A stretch of 57,208 nucleotides of DNA, taken from the NCBI GenBank assembly GCA_947476335.1, contig CANJQH010000015.1, positions 1 through 57,208 on the forward strand. The letters run 5' to 3'. The notes under the pieces were generated by a model. The model was not told where the DNA came from and searched no databases. It saw only the letters and a program-made list of their open reading frames with translations. Numbering within the stretch: position 1 is the stretch's first letter; each line of letters opens with the position of its first letter. Origin of the DNA: Anaerolineae bacterium (lineage in GTDB: Bacteria > Chloroflexota > Anaerolineae > J036 > Brachytrichaceae). The position numbers and the translations under genes were made by a program. Shown piece by piece: positions 1 to 8,552 of the stretch.

Positions 1-147
1 ATCGCTGCATCCGCCATCTCGTATTGCTGATTGTTATTCGGCTTGCGCCGATCCGGCAAGCTGGCCCATCGCCCCTGCAACTGTTTTATGACTGCATCGA
101 GTTTCATCACCCTCTATCTTCGCCCACCTTTCAGATTGAGAATTGCT

Positions 148-285
148 GGGTGCATTCGCCAAAAGGGGCAAACTTTCGACCTCCGGCGATCGGCACTGAT
201 TGGAATCCTCGAAACGCACTATTTACCAACGATGGGCCGCACGCGATGGCGGATGACCCAATCGCCCCTTTTGGCGAATGCACCC
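148..285. repeat. Inverted-repeat element, type E
   Basis: Perfect 22-bp inverted repeats (148-169 and 264-285) begin GGGTGCATTCGCC and enclose about 94 bp. It carries no gene. The end resembles that of the larger repeats at 11998-12182 and 51023-51190, so it may be a short member of the same family. No matching direct repeat is seen at its borders. Confidence 0.7.
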
Positions 286-287
286 GA

Positions 288-328
288 GTCAGAGTGGAGA
301 GTGAGCGCTATTTGCTCTCTACTCTGAC
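288..328. repeat. GA-rich hairpin
   Basis: GTCAGAGTGGAGAGTGAGC (288-306) pairs imperfectly with GCTCTCTACTCTGAC (314-328). The same GAGAGTCAGAGTAG vocabulary recurs in spacers near 5490, 5630, 7490, 7575 and 48950. It might end transcription of the PIG-L operon on the minus strand, but there is no clear T-run. Confidence 0.45.
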
Positions 329-355
329 TCTCTACTCTTCTCCTTCTTCTACGTG

Positions 356-1042
356 TCAGAGCCTGATGCGGCGAAACCCCTCCGCCAGCCAGAGCGAGCC
401 GTCGGCGTGGAAGCGGGCGATGCCCTGCTGCAGCCGTTCGCTGATGGCGGCGGGATTTTTCACCTGTGAAACGTGGGCGCGCACAGCGCAGATTTTTGCG
501 TCGATAAATGTGCTGATATCGACGAGGTGATTTGGCTGTGTGGTGGCGGTGAACCATAGCTCGTGTGGGCCGTGCGGCTCGAAGCCGTCGTCGAGCAGTT
601 CGGGGAAGAACATACGGTTGCCGGCGGCGGGGAAGATCGCGTCGCAGACGGCCATACCCATCACACGGTGGTCATTGTGGTTGACGCGCAGCGCGCCGTA
701 GTGCAGCGTCTGCGGGTCGGTGGTGACGACGATATCGGCGCGGAAGCGGCGCACTTCGCGCGCGATGTCGCGCTGCAGCGCCAGTGTGTTCACCAGCTCG
801 CCGTCGACGTGCGGGAGGAAGTGCACGTTGGTGACGCCAAGCTCGGCGGCGGCGGCGCGCTGCTCGTCCTGGCGCAGGGCGATGAGCTGCGCTGCAGAGA
901 TTGACGGATCATCATTGCCTTTGCTGCCATCGGTGACGAGAACATAGCGCACGGTGTGGCCTTCGGCACACCAGCGCGCGATGGAGCCGCCGCAGAAGAA
1001 TTCAGGATCGTCTGGGTGAGCAACGATGATGAGGATGTTCAT
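356..1042 (-). CDS. PIG-L (LmbE-like) deacetylase
   Basis: This 228-residue protein has the PIG-L/LmbE layout. The N-terminus reads MNILIIVAHPDD, which supplies the zinc-binding His-Pro-Asp-Asp motif at residues 9-12, and a second metal-ligand region follows around NHNDH near residue 120. Members remove acetyl groups from N-acetylglucosamine-type substrates or related conjugates; the substrate here cannot be read from sequence. Its ATG overlaps the stop of the upstream PSP1 gene by four bases (TCAT on the plus strand), so the two are translationally coupled. No signal peptide is visible, so it is probably cytoplasmic. The family is confident, the substrate unknown. Confidence 0.85.
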   Translation of the reverse strand: MNILIIVAHPDDPEFFCGGSIARWCAEGHTVRYVLVTDGSKGNDDPSISAAQLIALRQDEQRAAAAELGVTNVHFLPHVDGELVNTLALQRDIAREVRRFRADIVVTTDPQTLHYGALRVNHNDHRVMGMAVCDAIFPAAGNRMFFPELLDDGFEPHGPHELWFTATTQPNHLVDISTFIDAKICAVRAHVSQVKNPAAISERLQQGIARFHADGSLWLAEGFRRIRL

Positions 1043-2547
1043 GATTCCGGGTTCTGCGGCTTGGCATTGTCGTCGGATTGCGGCGGGCGGTTGGGGCGTG
1101 AATTGTCGCGCCGCGCGAGCGGCCGGCGCTGTTGCTGCTGGCTGCGCTGTGGATTCTGCTGCGGTGGGTTGCCGCGATCACCACGATCGCTGCGATCGCT
1201 GCGATCGCTGCGTCGTTCTGGCTGCTCCGGTCGCTGGATATGGCGGGCATCGCTGGGTGCGCTGGGTGCGCTGGGTGTGCTGGGTGCGCTGGGTGCGCTG
1301 GGTGCACTGCCCTGTTGTTGTGCCTTGTTCTTGAGCTGGCGGCGGATATCGTCGCGGCGCTGCTGGCGCTCCTGTTGCTGCGCCTTTACTTTTTCCTGCC
1401 GCGCCTTGATTTGCGCATCGCGCTGCGGGTCGCGCACGCGCGGCGTGGGTGGTGTGTCTTCGAATTGCTCTGCGGCCGGTGCTGCTGCGGTCGGTGCGGC
1501 GGCCTGTGTCGGCGCCTGCGCATCTTCCTTTGGCCCCTTGCGTCCGCAGTCGCAGCCGCCGCCTTCGTGCTTGTCGCATGTGCCGTTCAGGGCCTTCTCC
1601 TGCAGACGGCGCAGTTCCTCGAGCGGTGTGAGTTGTTCGCGATGGAAAATCATCTCGCGCGCTTCGGGCCCGTCACCCAGCCGCACTTTGACGCTGTCGC
1701 GCAGATGCAGGATTTCGACGACCTTGCCCTCGCCCATTGGTGTGCCGATGACGCTCTTCACCTTTGGCAGCGTGCTGCGCGCCTGCACGTACTGTTCAAA
1801 TTCGTAGACCAGGCAGCAGCGCAGTCGTCCGCACATGCCGGTGATGTCATGCGGGTTCAGGCTGAGGTTCTGCTCCTTGGCGTGTTTGATCGAGATCGGG
1901 CTGAACTCGGTGAGGAAGCGCGAGCAGCAGCGCTCTTCGATGCCGCATGCGCCGAGTCCGCCGAGGATCTTCGCCACTTCGCGTGGGCTGATCTGGCGGA
2001 ACTCGAGGCGCGCGCGATACAGATGCCCCATGCGTTCGCGCAGCGCGCCGACTTCGATGCGCTCATCTTCATCGCTCGAATACAGGAATGTGAGCGTCTG
2101 CCCGTCGAAGGAATATTCGGCGCGCACGATCTTGATCGGCAGCCGCAGGCCTGCGCTCTCCGCACGGCAGGCGATCATCGCCTCGAGCTCGCGGTTCTCG
2201 TGATAATGCCGCATCGCCATGTCGCGGCCGCTCGCCAGCCGCTCGATGCGTTTGTACGGGCCGCCATGCGCACGTGGCGTTTTCAACGTGGCAACCTGTC
2301 CCATTTGCCGGCCGCGCACCGTATCGACGATCACCCACTGGCCGGGCTTCAAATTTGGAAAGCCGGCGGCCAGGTAGTGATACACCTTGCCGACCGCTTG
2401 GAATCGAATGCCGACGAGCGGCTCGCTCTGTCCGCTGCTGCTTGGCGCCGGCTGCGGCGGTACGCCGGTCCATTCTGGTGAATCGAACATCGATGGCTCG
2501 ATGGTTTGTTCTGTGCTCTGCGGGGTAACTGTTTCAGCTTCGTTCAT
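1039..2547 (-). CDS. PSP1/RicT-family protein with long basic tail
   Basis: Residues about 45-330 match the PSP1 family (Bacillus RicT/YaaT). Conserved cysteines lie at about 201, 207, 208, 239, 244 and 245, in a GMCGRLRCC-type motif. In Bacillus such proteins form the Y-complex that influences RNase Y and phosphorelay control and carries iron-sulfur clusters. The last 160 residues or so are low complexity: a run of PSA triplets encoded by a 9-bp repeat (about 1250-1310), then SDR/GDR triplets from another 9-bp repeat (about 1170-1212), then a Q/R/P-rich end. That tail is probably disordered and could bind nucleic acid. It is the first gene of a pair with the PIG-L deacetylase. Confidence 0.85.
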   Translation of the reverse strand: MNEAETVTPQSTEQTIEPSMFDSPEWTGVPPQPAPSSSGQSEPLVGIRFQAVGKVYHYLAAGFPNLKPGQWVIVDTVRGRQMGQVATLKTPRAHGGPYKRIERLASGRDMAMRHYHENRELEAMIACRAESAGLRLPIKIVRAEYSFDGQTLTFLYSSDEDERIEVGALRERMGHLYRARLEFRQISPREVAKILGGLGACGIEERCCSRFLTEFSPISIKHAKEQNLSLNPHDITGMCGRLRCCLVYEFEQYVQARSTLPKVKSVIGTPMGEGKVVEILHLRDSVKVRLGDGPEAREMIFHREQLTPLEELRRLQEKALNGTCDKHEGGGCDCGRKGPKEDAQAPTQAAAPTAAAPAAEQFEDTPPTPRVRDPQRDAQIKARQEKVKAQQQERQQRRDDIRRQLKNKAQQQGSAPSAPSAPSTPSAPSAPSDARHIQRPEQPERRSDRSDRSDRGDRGNPPQQNPQRSQQQQRRPLARRDNSRPNRPPQSDDNAKPQNPES

Positions 2548-2552
2548 TGTGG

Positions 2553-2590
2553 GGCTTGTGGGGCTTGTGGGGCTTGTGGGGCTTGGAGGG
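2553..2590. repeat. 9-bp tandem repeat before PSP1 gene
   Basis: About four copies of GGGGCTTGT run directly upstream of the minus-strand start at 2547. They would form the leader of that mRNA or lie within its promoter. The last unit is degenerate. Confidence 0.8.
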
Positions 2591-2617
2591 ATTGTAAAGG
2601 GAATAGGGGCCAGGGAC

Positions 2618-2711
2618 TAAGTTCCTGTCCATAAGTTTTGTCCGGCAGATTCGCCTCCCCCGCTTTGCGGAGGAGGCGAATCTGCCGCCAGAACTTTTGG
2701 CGACTCACTTA
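2618..2711. mobile_element. Type C palindromic element, copy 1
   Basis: A 94-bp element bounded by TA at both ends. Arms begin AGTTCCTGTCC and (reverse complement) AGTGAGTCGCC and meet in a long hairpin whose core is CGGCAGATTCGCCTCC. Further copies are at 28866-28959 and 54729-54822. TA borders suggest mobilisation by an IS630/Tc1-mariner-type transposase, which is absent here. Confidence 0.8.
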
Positions 2712-2840
2712 CGGTGCGCCGCTGTTTGGTGCGAATTTGCCAGTGGGCGACGCAAGTGGCATCGTGCATCAGCCATACCTTCATTTCGAATCGAATCGAA
2801 GGCCGGTTTCGTGCGGCGGTCGTGTTGGAGGTGTGCAGCC

Positions 2841-2846
2841 TACAAT
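2841..2846 (+). promoter_or_regulatory. -10 box of serine hydrolase gene
   Basis: TACAAT lies 7 bases before the ATG at 2854 with no Shine-Dalgarno sequence, fitting a leaderless mRNA. No clear -35 is seen. Confidence 0.5.
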
Positions 2847-2853
2847 CTTGTCC

Positions 2854-3843
2854 ATGAACGTGCGTCCGAAGCTCTACTTCCCCACACAGGGCTGGCTGGA
2901 AGATTTTCCGCAGAACCACGGCCTCGACGGCGCACATCTGCTGGCCATTCGTGCGCACGTCGAGGCGCGGTTGCCGCATGTGCGCAGCGTCGCTGTCGTG
3001 CGGCACGGCTATGCGATTTTCGAAATGTACCGCCAGGGCTTCGGCCGTGAATCGCTGCTCAACGTGGCCTCGATCACCAAGAGCGTGACGTCGCTGCTTG
3101 TCGGCGTCGCCATCGCCGACGGGCTGTTGCGCCTCGACGACTGCATCGTCGAGCACTTTCCCGGGCTGATCGAAAATGCCGACCCGCGCGCGGCGCGCAT
3201 CACGGTGCAACACCTGCTGACGATGACGGCCGGCTTCGACTGGCTCGATGCCAACACCGGACTGTGGCTGAAAACTGCGGGATCGCATTTCCCGCACACG
3301 CAGGCGATGAGTGCCGAGCCGGGCGAGAAATACAACTACAACACGCCGGCGTCGCATCTGCTTTCCGGCGTGTTGCAGCAGGTGACCGGCCGTACGCTGG
3401 CCGAATTCGCCGTGCAGCGGCTGTTCGCACCGCTCGGCATCGAGCGCTTCGAATGGGTGCATGATGCGGCCGGTTTTACTTACGCCGGCCATGGCTTGTC
3501 GCTGACGACGCGTGACGTGCTCAAATTCGGCCTGCTGTGCCTGCGCCGCGGCACATGGGAGGGCGCGCAGCTCGTGCCGTCTGCGTGGATCGACGCGGCC
3601 ACGAGTGTGCAGAGCGCCGGCTGGCCGGATACCTTCGGCGCCTATGGTTATCTGTGGTGGGTGCAAAATCTGCGCGGACTGCGTGCGTTTTACGCCGCTG
3701 GCAATGGCGGGCAGTTTCTGCATGTGATCCCCGAGCGCGACCTGCTTGTGCTGGTGACGTCGAACCACGACCGGCTGCACGCCGAAAACAAACAGATCGC
3801 CCGCGACTTTGTGTTGCCAGCGCTCCTGACGGATCTTGCGTGA
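2854..3843 (+). CDS. Serine hydrolase, beta-lactamase (class C-like) family
   Basis: A 329-residue protein with penicillin-binding-like hydrolase motifs. SITK (SxxK, in NVASITKSV) gives the nucleophilic serine and general base, and a YNYN motif (YxN) follows in [11 protein letters not shown]. Family members include esterases, D-amino-acid peptidases and true beta-lactamases; the substrate is not deducible. No signal peptide is evident, so cytoplasmic action is likely. I start at the ATG at 2854 rather than further upstream because the extension would be translated from a type C repeat, and TACAAT sits 7 bases before this ATG. Its stop overlaps the aat start by one base. Confidence 0.85.
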   Translation: MNVRPKLYFPTQGWLEDFPQNHGLDGAHLLAIRAHVEARLPHVRSVAVVRHGYAIFEMYRQGFGRESLLNVASITKSVTSLLVGVAIADGLLRLDDCIVEHFPGLIENADPRAARITVQHLLTMTAGFDWLDANTGLWLKTAGSHFPHTQAMSAEPGEKYNYNTPASHLLSGVLQQVTGRTLAEFAVQRLFAPLGIERFEWVHDAAGFTYAGHGLSLTTRDVLKFGLLCLRRGTWEGAQLVPSAWIDAATSVQSAGWPDTFGAYGYLWWVQNLRGLRAFYAAGNGGQFLHVIPERDLLVLVTSNHDRLHAENKQIARDFVLPALLTDLA

Positions 3844-4529
3844 TGAGCATGATTCCCTGGTTGCGTGGGGATGCACCATTTCCCCCCGTCGAAAGTGCGC
3901 GCGACGATCTTGGTGGGTTGCTGGCGGCTGGCGGTGATCTGAGCCCGCGCCGACTGATCGACGCCTACTCGCGCGGAATCTTTCCGTGGTACAGCGACGA
4001 TGAGCCGATCCTGTGGTGGAGCCCGGACCCGCGCATGGTGCTGCGCGTTGATGAATTTCACGTCAGCCGCACGCTGGCGCGGCGCATCCGCGGTGCTGAC
4101 TTCGAGGTGCGCGTGAACACCGCATTCGAGGCGGTGATGCGCGCCTGTGCTGCGCCGCGCGATGAGCAGGACGGCACGTGGATTCAGCCCGAAATCATTG
4201 CGGCATACGTGCGCTTACACGAGCTGGGCTATGCGCACTCTGTGGAAAGCTGGCGCGACGGCGCGCTCGTCGGCGGGTTGTATGGCGTGGCGATCGACCG
4301 CATGTTCTTCGGCGAATCGATGTTTGCGCGCGAGCCGGATGCCAGCAAGGTCGCGCTGTCGCACCTGGTGGAAATGCTGCGCGCGTGCGGAATACCGCTG
4401 ATCGACTGCCAGCAGGAGACGGCGCATCTCGCCTCGCTGGGCGCGCAACCGATCGCACGCGGTGCCTTTGTGCGCGAACTTGATGAATTGATCGACCTGC
4501 GGCATCCGGCGGCGCTAACGCGTATCTAA
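3843..4529 (+). CDS. aat: Leucyl/phenylalanyl-tRNA-protein transferase
   Basis: The 228-residue sequence has hallmark Aat segments: an N-terminal [19 protein letters not shown], then [20 protein letters not shown], and later [18 protein letters not shown] and [13 protein letters not shown]. Aat moves Leu or Phe from charged tRNA onto N-terminal Lys or Arg of proteins, creating N-degrons for ClpAP/ClpS. Length is normal for the family. The ATG at 3843 shares one base with the preceding stop, so it is cotranscribed with the serine hydrolase. An alternative ATG lies two codons in. Confidence 0.93.
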   Translation: MSMIPWLRGDAPFPPVESARDDLGGLLAAGGDLSPRRLIDAYSRGIFPWYSDDEPILWWSPDPRMVLRVDEFHVSRTLARRIRGADFEVRVNTAFEAVMRACAAPRDEQDGTWIQPEIIAAYVRLHELGYAHSVESWRDGALVGGLYGVAIDRMFFGESMFAREPDASKVALSHLVEMLRACGIPLIDCQQETAHLASLGAQPIARGAFVRELDELIDLRHPAALTRI

Positions 4530-4539
4530 TTCGCAGGCG

Positions 4540-4545
4540 TATATT
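4540..4545 (+). promoter_or_regulatory. -10 box of PAC2 gene
   Basis: TATATT lies 9 bases before the ATG at 4555. There is no Shine-Dalgarno match in between. Confidence 0.35.
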
Positions 4546-4554
4546 CGAACGACT

Positions 4555-5484
4555 ATGGGCAATCTGGAACTATTCGAACGACCTGAAGCGGAAGAGATCT
4601 ATATGATCGCCGGCTGGCGACAATGGGCGGACGGTGGCGAAGTTTCATCCGGACTGCCCGAGTATCTGATCGAGACGCTTGGTGCGCGCAAGATCGGGCA
4701 TATTCGTCCAGACGGCATGTATCTTTTTCAGACACCGGTGTCGCAGTTTCTGTTTCGGCCGCGCGTGAAATTCGAGGATGGCTATCGCACCGAAATGAGC
4801 GGCCCACGCAACGACGTGTATTACTGGGGTGATGAGCGCCGAGGTTTGGTGATCTTCATCGGCGACGAGCCGCAGCTCAACGTCGAGAAATACACCGAGG
4901 CGTTTTTTGAAATCGCCACTGAGTTGAAGGTGAAGAAAGTCGCAGCCACGGGTGGCGTCTATGCCCTGGTTCCATTCGACAAAGAGCGCAACTTCACCTG
5001 CACGTACAGCCTGCCCGGCATGAAGGCTGACATGCTCGAGTACACCGTCAGTCTTTCAGATTACGAAGGCCCGGTCAGCATCGGTTCGTATCTGAATGAT
5101 CGCGCGGAAAAACTTGGGGTGCCGTACTTCGCGTGGTACGCATTCGTGCCAATGTACGACTTGTCGCGTGCGGCGCAGCAGCAGCCGCCGATCACGATTG
5201 AAGAGGATTTCACCGCATGGTACGACATCATGCGCCGGCTGAATCACATGTTCGGCTTGAAGATTGATTTGAGCGATCTGGCGAATAAGAGCGCCGAACT
5301 GGTGACTCAGATCCGTGACAGCGTGGATGAGCTGGCGAAGCAGCTGCCGCAGTTCCCAGTGCACGAATATCTGGCGAAGATGACGGCCGACTTCGAAGAG
5401 CATCCGTTTCAGCCCAACGACAAACTCAGCGATGTGTGGACGGATGCGCTGGGCAATCTGTTCGATGATGGGGAATCCGAGTAA
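4555..5484 (+). CDS. PAC2 (proteasome assembly chaperone-like) family protein
   Basis: A 309-residue protein resembling the PAC2 family. It opens with IYMIAGWRQWADGGEVSSGLPEYLIETLGA, typical of the fold's first strand and helix, followed by a glycine-rich ATGGVYALVPF segment near residue 142 and a long C-terminal region predicted helical. PAC2 proteins in archaea and eukaryotes assist proteasome assembly; in bacteria, including actinobacteria and Chloroflexota, their role is unclear. No proteasome gene is present here. It lies 25 bases after aat and may also have its own -10 box. Confidence 0.75.
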   Translation: MGNLELFERPEAEEIYMIAGWRQWADGGEVSSGLPEYLIETLGARKIGHIRPDGMYLFQTPVSQFLFRPRVKFEDGYRTEMSGPRNDVYYWGDERRGLVIFIGDEPQLNVEKYTEAFFEIATELKVKKVAATGGVYALVPFDKERNFTCTYSLPGMKADMLEYTVSLSDYEGPVSIGSYLNDRAEKLGVPYFAWYAFVPMYDLSRAAQQQPPITIEEDFTAWYDIMRRLNHMFGLKIDLSDLANKSAELVTQIRDSVDELAKQLPQFPVHEYLAKMTADFEEHPFQPNDKLSDVWTDALGNLFDDGESE

Positions 5485-5750
5485 AGAGTAGAGAGTCAGA
5501 GTAGGGGAGTGGCTAAACTCGACTACATGAACCCGCGAATCACGGCATCGCCCCGCCGCCCTGCGAGCGGCGGGGCGATGCCGTGATTCGCGGAATATCC
5601 TTGAGTTTAGTCACTCCCAGAGTAGAGAGTCAGAGTAGAGAGTGATAGTGAAAATACTTTCCACTATCACGATCAACTCTTTACTACTTCTTCACGTCTT
5701 CGTCGGTGCGCTTGCCTCACTGAATTTGAATGGCCGTCGCCGGCCTTGTG
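5485..5750. other. Spacer with palindromic element and GA-rich words
   Basis: No gene is seen. The spacer holds GA-rich words at 5483-5504 and 5619-5645, the type D element (5505-5617) and a 9-bp hairpin (5642-5650 with 5662-5670). It separates the convergent PAC2 and YeaQ-like genes, so the hairpins may end transcription from both sides. Confidence 0.7.
5505..5617. mobile_element. Type D palindromic element
   Basis: Ends read GGGAGTGGCTAAACTC and (reverse complement) GGAGTGACTAAACTC. They enclose a long hairpin with a GC-rich core (GCGAATCACGGC...). CAGAGTAG is found on both sides (5497-5504 and 5618-5625). This would be an 8-bp target duplication, but the flanks are repetitive, so it is weak support. 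Confidence 0.6.
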
Positions 5751-6029
5751 TTACCGAACTGAGCCGCGGCGAAACAGGTTCACCACTCCCAGCAGGATGA
5801 TTGCGCCGAGGAGTGACACCAAGAGCGCGCCCAGGCTGAAGTTGCCCTGGTTGATCGTCCCGATGCCGAGAAGCGGTGAGATCAGCAGTCCTGCGAGAAA
5901 CGCACCCGCGATCCCAACAAGGATATTGAGCAGAGCGCCCTGCTGGCGATTGGTGCCCATGATTATGCTGGCCACCCATCCCACCAGCCCGCCGACGATG
6001 ATCCAGACAACGAAATTGATGATCGACAT
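5751..6029 (-). CDS. GlsB/YeaQ/YmgE family membrane protein
   Basis: A 92-residue hydrophobic protein starting MSIINFVVWIIVGGLVGWVASIIMG, with three predicted membrane segments rich in glycine. This matches the transglycosylase-associated (YeaQ/YmgE, GlsB) family of small stress-associated inner-membrane proteins, whose biochemical role is not settled. Length is typical. An AGGAAA Shine-Dalgarno match precedes the ATG. The gene stands alone between convergent PAC2 and divergent MFS genes. Confidence 0.85.
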   Translation of the reverse strand: MSIINFVVWIIVGGLVGWVASIIMGTNRQQGALLNILVGIAGAFLAGLLISPLLGIGTINQGNFSLGALLVSLLGAIILLGVVNLFRRGSVR

Positions 6030-6201
6030 ATGTTTTTCCTATGCTTGCATCGGATTGAATTGTTCGTCCTGATCCGGGTAGTGTTTACTCGTTCGGATAG
6101 GACTCAGTGTGCATTCAGATCAAGCGACCATCATCAGTTACATGGCCAACGATGGGTTAGTGGGATGGTCAGGAGAAATTGGAATTGGATTGGGTGGGCG
6201 A

Positions 6202-6207
6202 TAGAAT
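6202..6207 (+). promoter_or_regulatory. -10 box of MFS gene
   Basis: TAGAAT lies 6 bases before the GTG at 6214, suggesting leaderless transcription. Confidence 0.45.
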
Positions 6208-6213
6208 CTCATT

Positions 6214-7509
6214 GTGCGCGCTCCACGATTTTCCGCTCGCGTCCCGCATCGCAATTTTCTGCTGCACACGATCAACGGTGTGCTCGTTGCGATTAGTGAA
6301 GCGCTGAACGACCCGACGCTGATCATGACGGCGCTGCTGAGCCAGCTCACCACGTCGAACCTGCTGATCAGCGTGCTCGCGCCGCTGCGCGACACCGGCT
6401 GGTTTTTGCCGCAGCTGTTCATCTCGCATCGTGTGCAGCGCGTGCGGCGCAAGATCGTGTTTTATCAGGCGGCGACCTGGCTTCGCGTCTCAGGCTGGGT
6501 GCTGATGGTGGTGGCGCTGTTTACGCTGCATGATCATGCGCTGTTGCTGTGGGCAATTTTTGTGGCCACGCTGGTGATTTCGCTCTCGGGCGGTGTGGGC
6601 GGCCTCAGCTACGTCACCGTCACGGCCAAGGTCATTGCACCGGGCGAACGCGGCCGGCTCTTTGGGCTGCGCGAATTCATCGGCGGCGGGCTGAGTGTGC
6701 TGATGGGCGGTGTCGCTGCGCTGATCCTCGGCGGCCATCTTCTTGGGCTCGACCTCGCTTTTCCACGCAACTATGCGTTGCTGTTCGCCGTGTCCACCGC
6801 ATTCTTTGCCGGCGGCTGCATCGCGTTCGGCCTGCTGCGCGAAGAGCCAGACGATGGGCATGTCGATGATGTGCGCTTGCCGGATCAGTTGCGGCGCGCC
6901 TGGCGCATCCTGCGCGACGATTCACGCTTTCGCCTGTTCATCTTTATGCGCGCGATTTTGCTTTTCGCGCGCGCTGGCATGCCCTTTGTCACCGTGTTCG
7001 CCAAACGCCATTTGCACGTGGCCGATGGCTTTCTCGCCTCGCTCGTGTCGATCTCGCTCGGCTGCTCGCTCGTCGCTGGGTTGATCTGGGGGCGTTTGAA
7101 TGACCGTCGCGGTAGTGCGGCCGTGCTCTCGTTCAGTGCGCTGTTCGGCTGCGCCGCGTGCGTGATCGCCATCGTGCTCACGCGCATCAGCAGCGGCTTC
7201 GAAGTGTTGCTTGTCGTGTGCGCTGTGTGCGCGGGTGTTTCGAATTCCGGCCTCAACGTCTCCCTCATCCCCCTGATGATGGACATCGCGCCGTCGGAGC
7301 AGCGGCCGATTTATTTCGGCCTGAATAACACGCTGCTCGGTGTGGCGCAATTGCTCACCAGCGCCGTCGGCTTTCTTGCGGATGGTTTTGGCTTCGCCGC
7401 GCTCTTCGCTTTTTGTGGCGTGTGTTTCCTGATGATGCTGCGGATGGTGCGGGGAATTGCGCGGGGAATTGCGCGGGGAAGAGAGTGGAGAGTCAGAGTT
7501 GATAGTTAG
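6214..7509 (+). CDS. MFS transporter
   Basis: A 431-residue protein with about twelve hydrophobic segments. Its central loop is charged (LREEPDDGHVDDVRLPDQLRRAWRIL), as between the two six-helix halves of major facilitator proteins. Substrate cannot be inferred. A GTG start is used, supported by TAGAAT six bases upstream. The C-terminus ends in RGIARGIARGREWRVRVDS, encoded by a 12-bp direct repeat merging into the GA-rich spacer words, so the tail looks like repeat-derived extension. The stop codon straddles the left border of a shortened type A element. Confidence 0.8.
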   Translation: MRAPRFSARVPHRNFLLHTINGVLVAISEALNDPTLIMTALLSQLTTSNLLISVLAPLRDTGWFLPQLFISHRVQRVRRKIVFYQAATWLRVSGWVLMVVALFTLHDHALLLWAIFVATLVISLSGGVGGLSYVTVTAKVIAPGERGRLFGLREFIGGGLSVLMGGVAALILGGHLLGLDLAFPRNYALLFAVSTAFFAGGCIAFGLLREEPDDGHVDDVRLPDQLRRAWRILRDDSRFRLFIFMRAILLFARAGMPFVTVFAKRHLHVADGFLASLVSISLGCSLVAGLIWGRLNDRRGSAAVLSFSALFGCAACVIAIVLTRISSGFEVLLVVCAVCAGVSNSGLNVSLIPLMMDIAPSEQRPIYFGLNNTLLGVAQLLTSAVGFLADGFGFAALFAFCGVCFLMMLRMVRGIARGIARGREWRVRVDS

Positions 7510-7569
7510 TAACGACTCAGGCCAGCCAGTTTTCCAACGCGAAACACTAATTTGGGCCTGAGTCGTTAC
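7509..7569. mobile_element. Type A element, short form lacking the hairpin core
   Basis: A 61-bp version with both ends (GTAACGACTCAGGCC and its inverse) but most of the central hairpin deleted. Flanks GATAGTTA (7501-7508) and GATCGTTA (7570-7577) match in 7 of 8 positions, consistent with a target duplication. Confidence 0.8.
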
Positions 7570-7574
7570 GATCG

Positions 7575-7640
7575 TTAAGAATCAGAGTGGACAGTAGAGA
7601 GCCGGCATTCTCAGAGTCCACTCTCTACTCTGACTTTCCA
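7575..7640. repeat. GA-rich inverted repeat
   Basis: CAGAGTGGACAGTAGAGAG is followed by its near-complement ACTCTCTACTCTG, again using the GAGTAGAGAG vocabulary. It lies between the MFS and YqeB genes. Confidence 0.4.
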
Positions 7641-7655
7641 CTCTCTTCCCCGCGC

Positions 7656-7661
7656 TATGAT
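7656..7661 (+). promoter_or_regulatory. -10 box of yqeB
   Basis: TATGAT lies 10 bases before the ATG at 7672. It overlaps the alternative ATG at 7657, which argues for 7672 as the true start. Confidence 0.4.
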
Positions 7662-7671
7662 TCCCCCGCAC

Positions 7672-8490
7672 ATGGAAAACACGACGCGTGAGCGGCCCAT
7701 CGCAGTAGTGAAAGGTGGGGGAGATCTGGGCAGTGGCGTCGCGTGGCGCCTGTGGAAAGTCGGCTTTCGCGTGATCTGCACCGACATCGCGCAGCCGCTG
7801 GTGATTCGGCGCACGGTTGCTTTTTCTTCGGCGATTTATGAAGGGCGTGCGCTGGTTGAAGGTGTGTCGGCGTGGCATATCGGCGCAGCGGACGAAGCTT
7901 TTTTCACGTGGGCGCAGAATGCGTTGCCGGTGATCGTAGACCCGGAGGCGCACAGTGTGGAGACGTATCGGCCGGAGGTCGTCGTCGATGCAATCATGGC
8001 CAAGCGCAACACCGGCACGACGCGCGATCAGGCACCATGCGTGGTCGCGCTGGGGCCGGGTTTCACCGCAGGCGCGGATTGTCACGCTATCGTCGAGACG
8101 CAGCGTGGTCATGATCTGGGCCGCGTGTTGTGGACGGGTGCGGCGGCGCCCAACACCGGCGTGCCTGGCGTCATCGGTGGCGAGGGCGAAAAGCGCGTGG
8201 TGCGCGCGCCAGTCGATGGCCTGTTCTACGGCCGGCGCGCCATCGGCGATGTGGTGAAGGTGGGCGAAGTCATCGCCTCGATCGACCAGACGCAGGTGAC
8301 TGCGACGATCGGCGGGGTTCTGCGTGGCATGCTGCACGATCGCGTGCACGCCACAGCCGGCCTGAAAATCGCCGACATCGACCCGCGCGGTGAGCGCAGT
8401 CACTGCTACACGATTTCCGACAAGGCGCTGGCGATTGCGGGCGGCGTGCTGGAAGCGGTGTTCGCGATAAGGCGAATCGGCGATCGCTGA
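7672..8490 (+). CDS. yqeB: YqeB-type accessory protein of selenium-dependent molybdenum hydroxylases
   Basis: A 272-residue protein of the EF2563/YqeB family. It opens with a Rossmann-like nucleotide-binding segment (VVKGGGDLGSGVAWRLWKVGFRV) and contains APCVVALGPGFTAG and a biotinyl-like half (VRAPVDGLFYGRRAIGDVVKVGEVIASID), both characteristic. The family co-occurs with selenium-dependent molybdenum hydroxylases and is thought to help insert or handle labile selenium. No hydroxylase subunit is in the window, but selB is 10 kb away. ATG 7657 would add five residues but overlaps the proposed -10 box. It is monocistronic and convergent with the C45 gene. Confidence 0.8.
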   Translation: MENTTRERPIAVVKGGGDLGSGVAWRLWKVGFRVICTDIAQPLVIRRTVAFSSAIYEGRALVEGVSAWHIGAADEAFFTWAQNALPVIVDPEAHSVETYRPEVVVDAIMAKRNTGTTRDQAPCVVALGPGFTAGADCHAIVETQRGHDLGRVLWTGAAAPNTGVPGVIGGEGEKRVVRAPVDGLFYGRRAIGDVVKVGEVIASIDQTQVTATIGGVLRGMLHDRVHATAGLKIADIDPRGERSHCYTISDKALAIAGGVLEAVFAIRRIGDR

Positions 8491-8491
8491 G

Positions 8492-8552
8492 TGCGGCGTC
8501 CGTCGCTCGTCGCTCGTTGTCCGTCGTCCGTCGTCAGTCGTCCGTCGTCAGC
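8492..8552. repeat. CGTCCGTCGT-type low-complexity repeat
   Basis: The spacer and the extreme 3' end of the C45 gene are built from variants of CGTCCGTCGTC. The same word makes a perfect 24-bp inverted repeat inside the GT39-like gene at 50380-50441. Confidence 0.7.

Larger units (their letters stand above)
1..355. other. Non-coding stretch at left edge
   Basis: No convincing gene is visible. Open frames here have low-complexity or arginine-rich composition without recognisable motifs. The stretch holds the inverted-repeat element at 148-285 and a GA-rich hairpin at 288-328. The PIG-L gene ends at 356 on the minus strand, so this is its downstream flank. Confidence 0.6.

Noticed and set aside
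24..530. 168-codon open frame at the left edge
   Set aside because: It runs across the inverted-repeat element and into the PIG-L gene on the opposite strand, with no recognisable domain.
2617..3879. 420-codon minus-strand open frame opposite the serine hydrolase gene
   Set aside because: The plus-strand frame has clear SxxK and YxN motifs; the opposite frame is a His/Arg-rich shadow typical of GC-rich genes.
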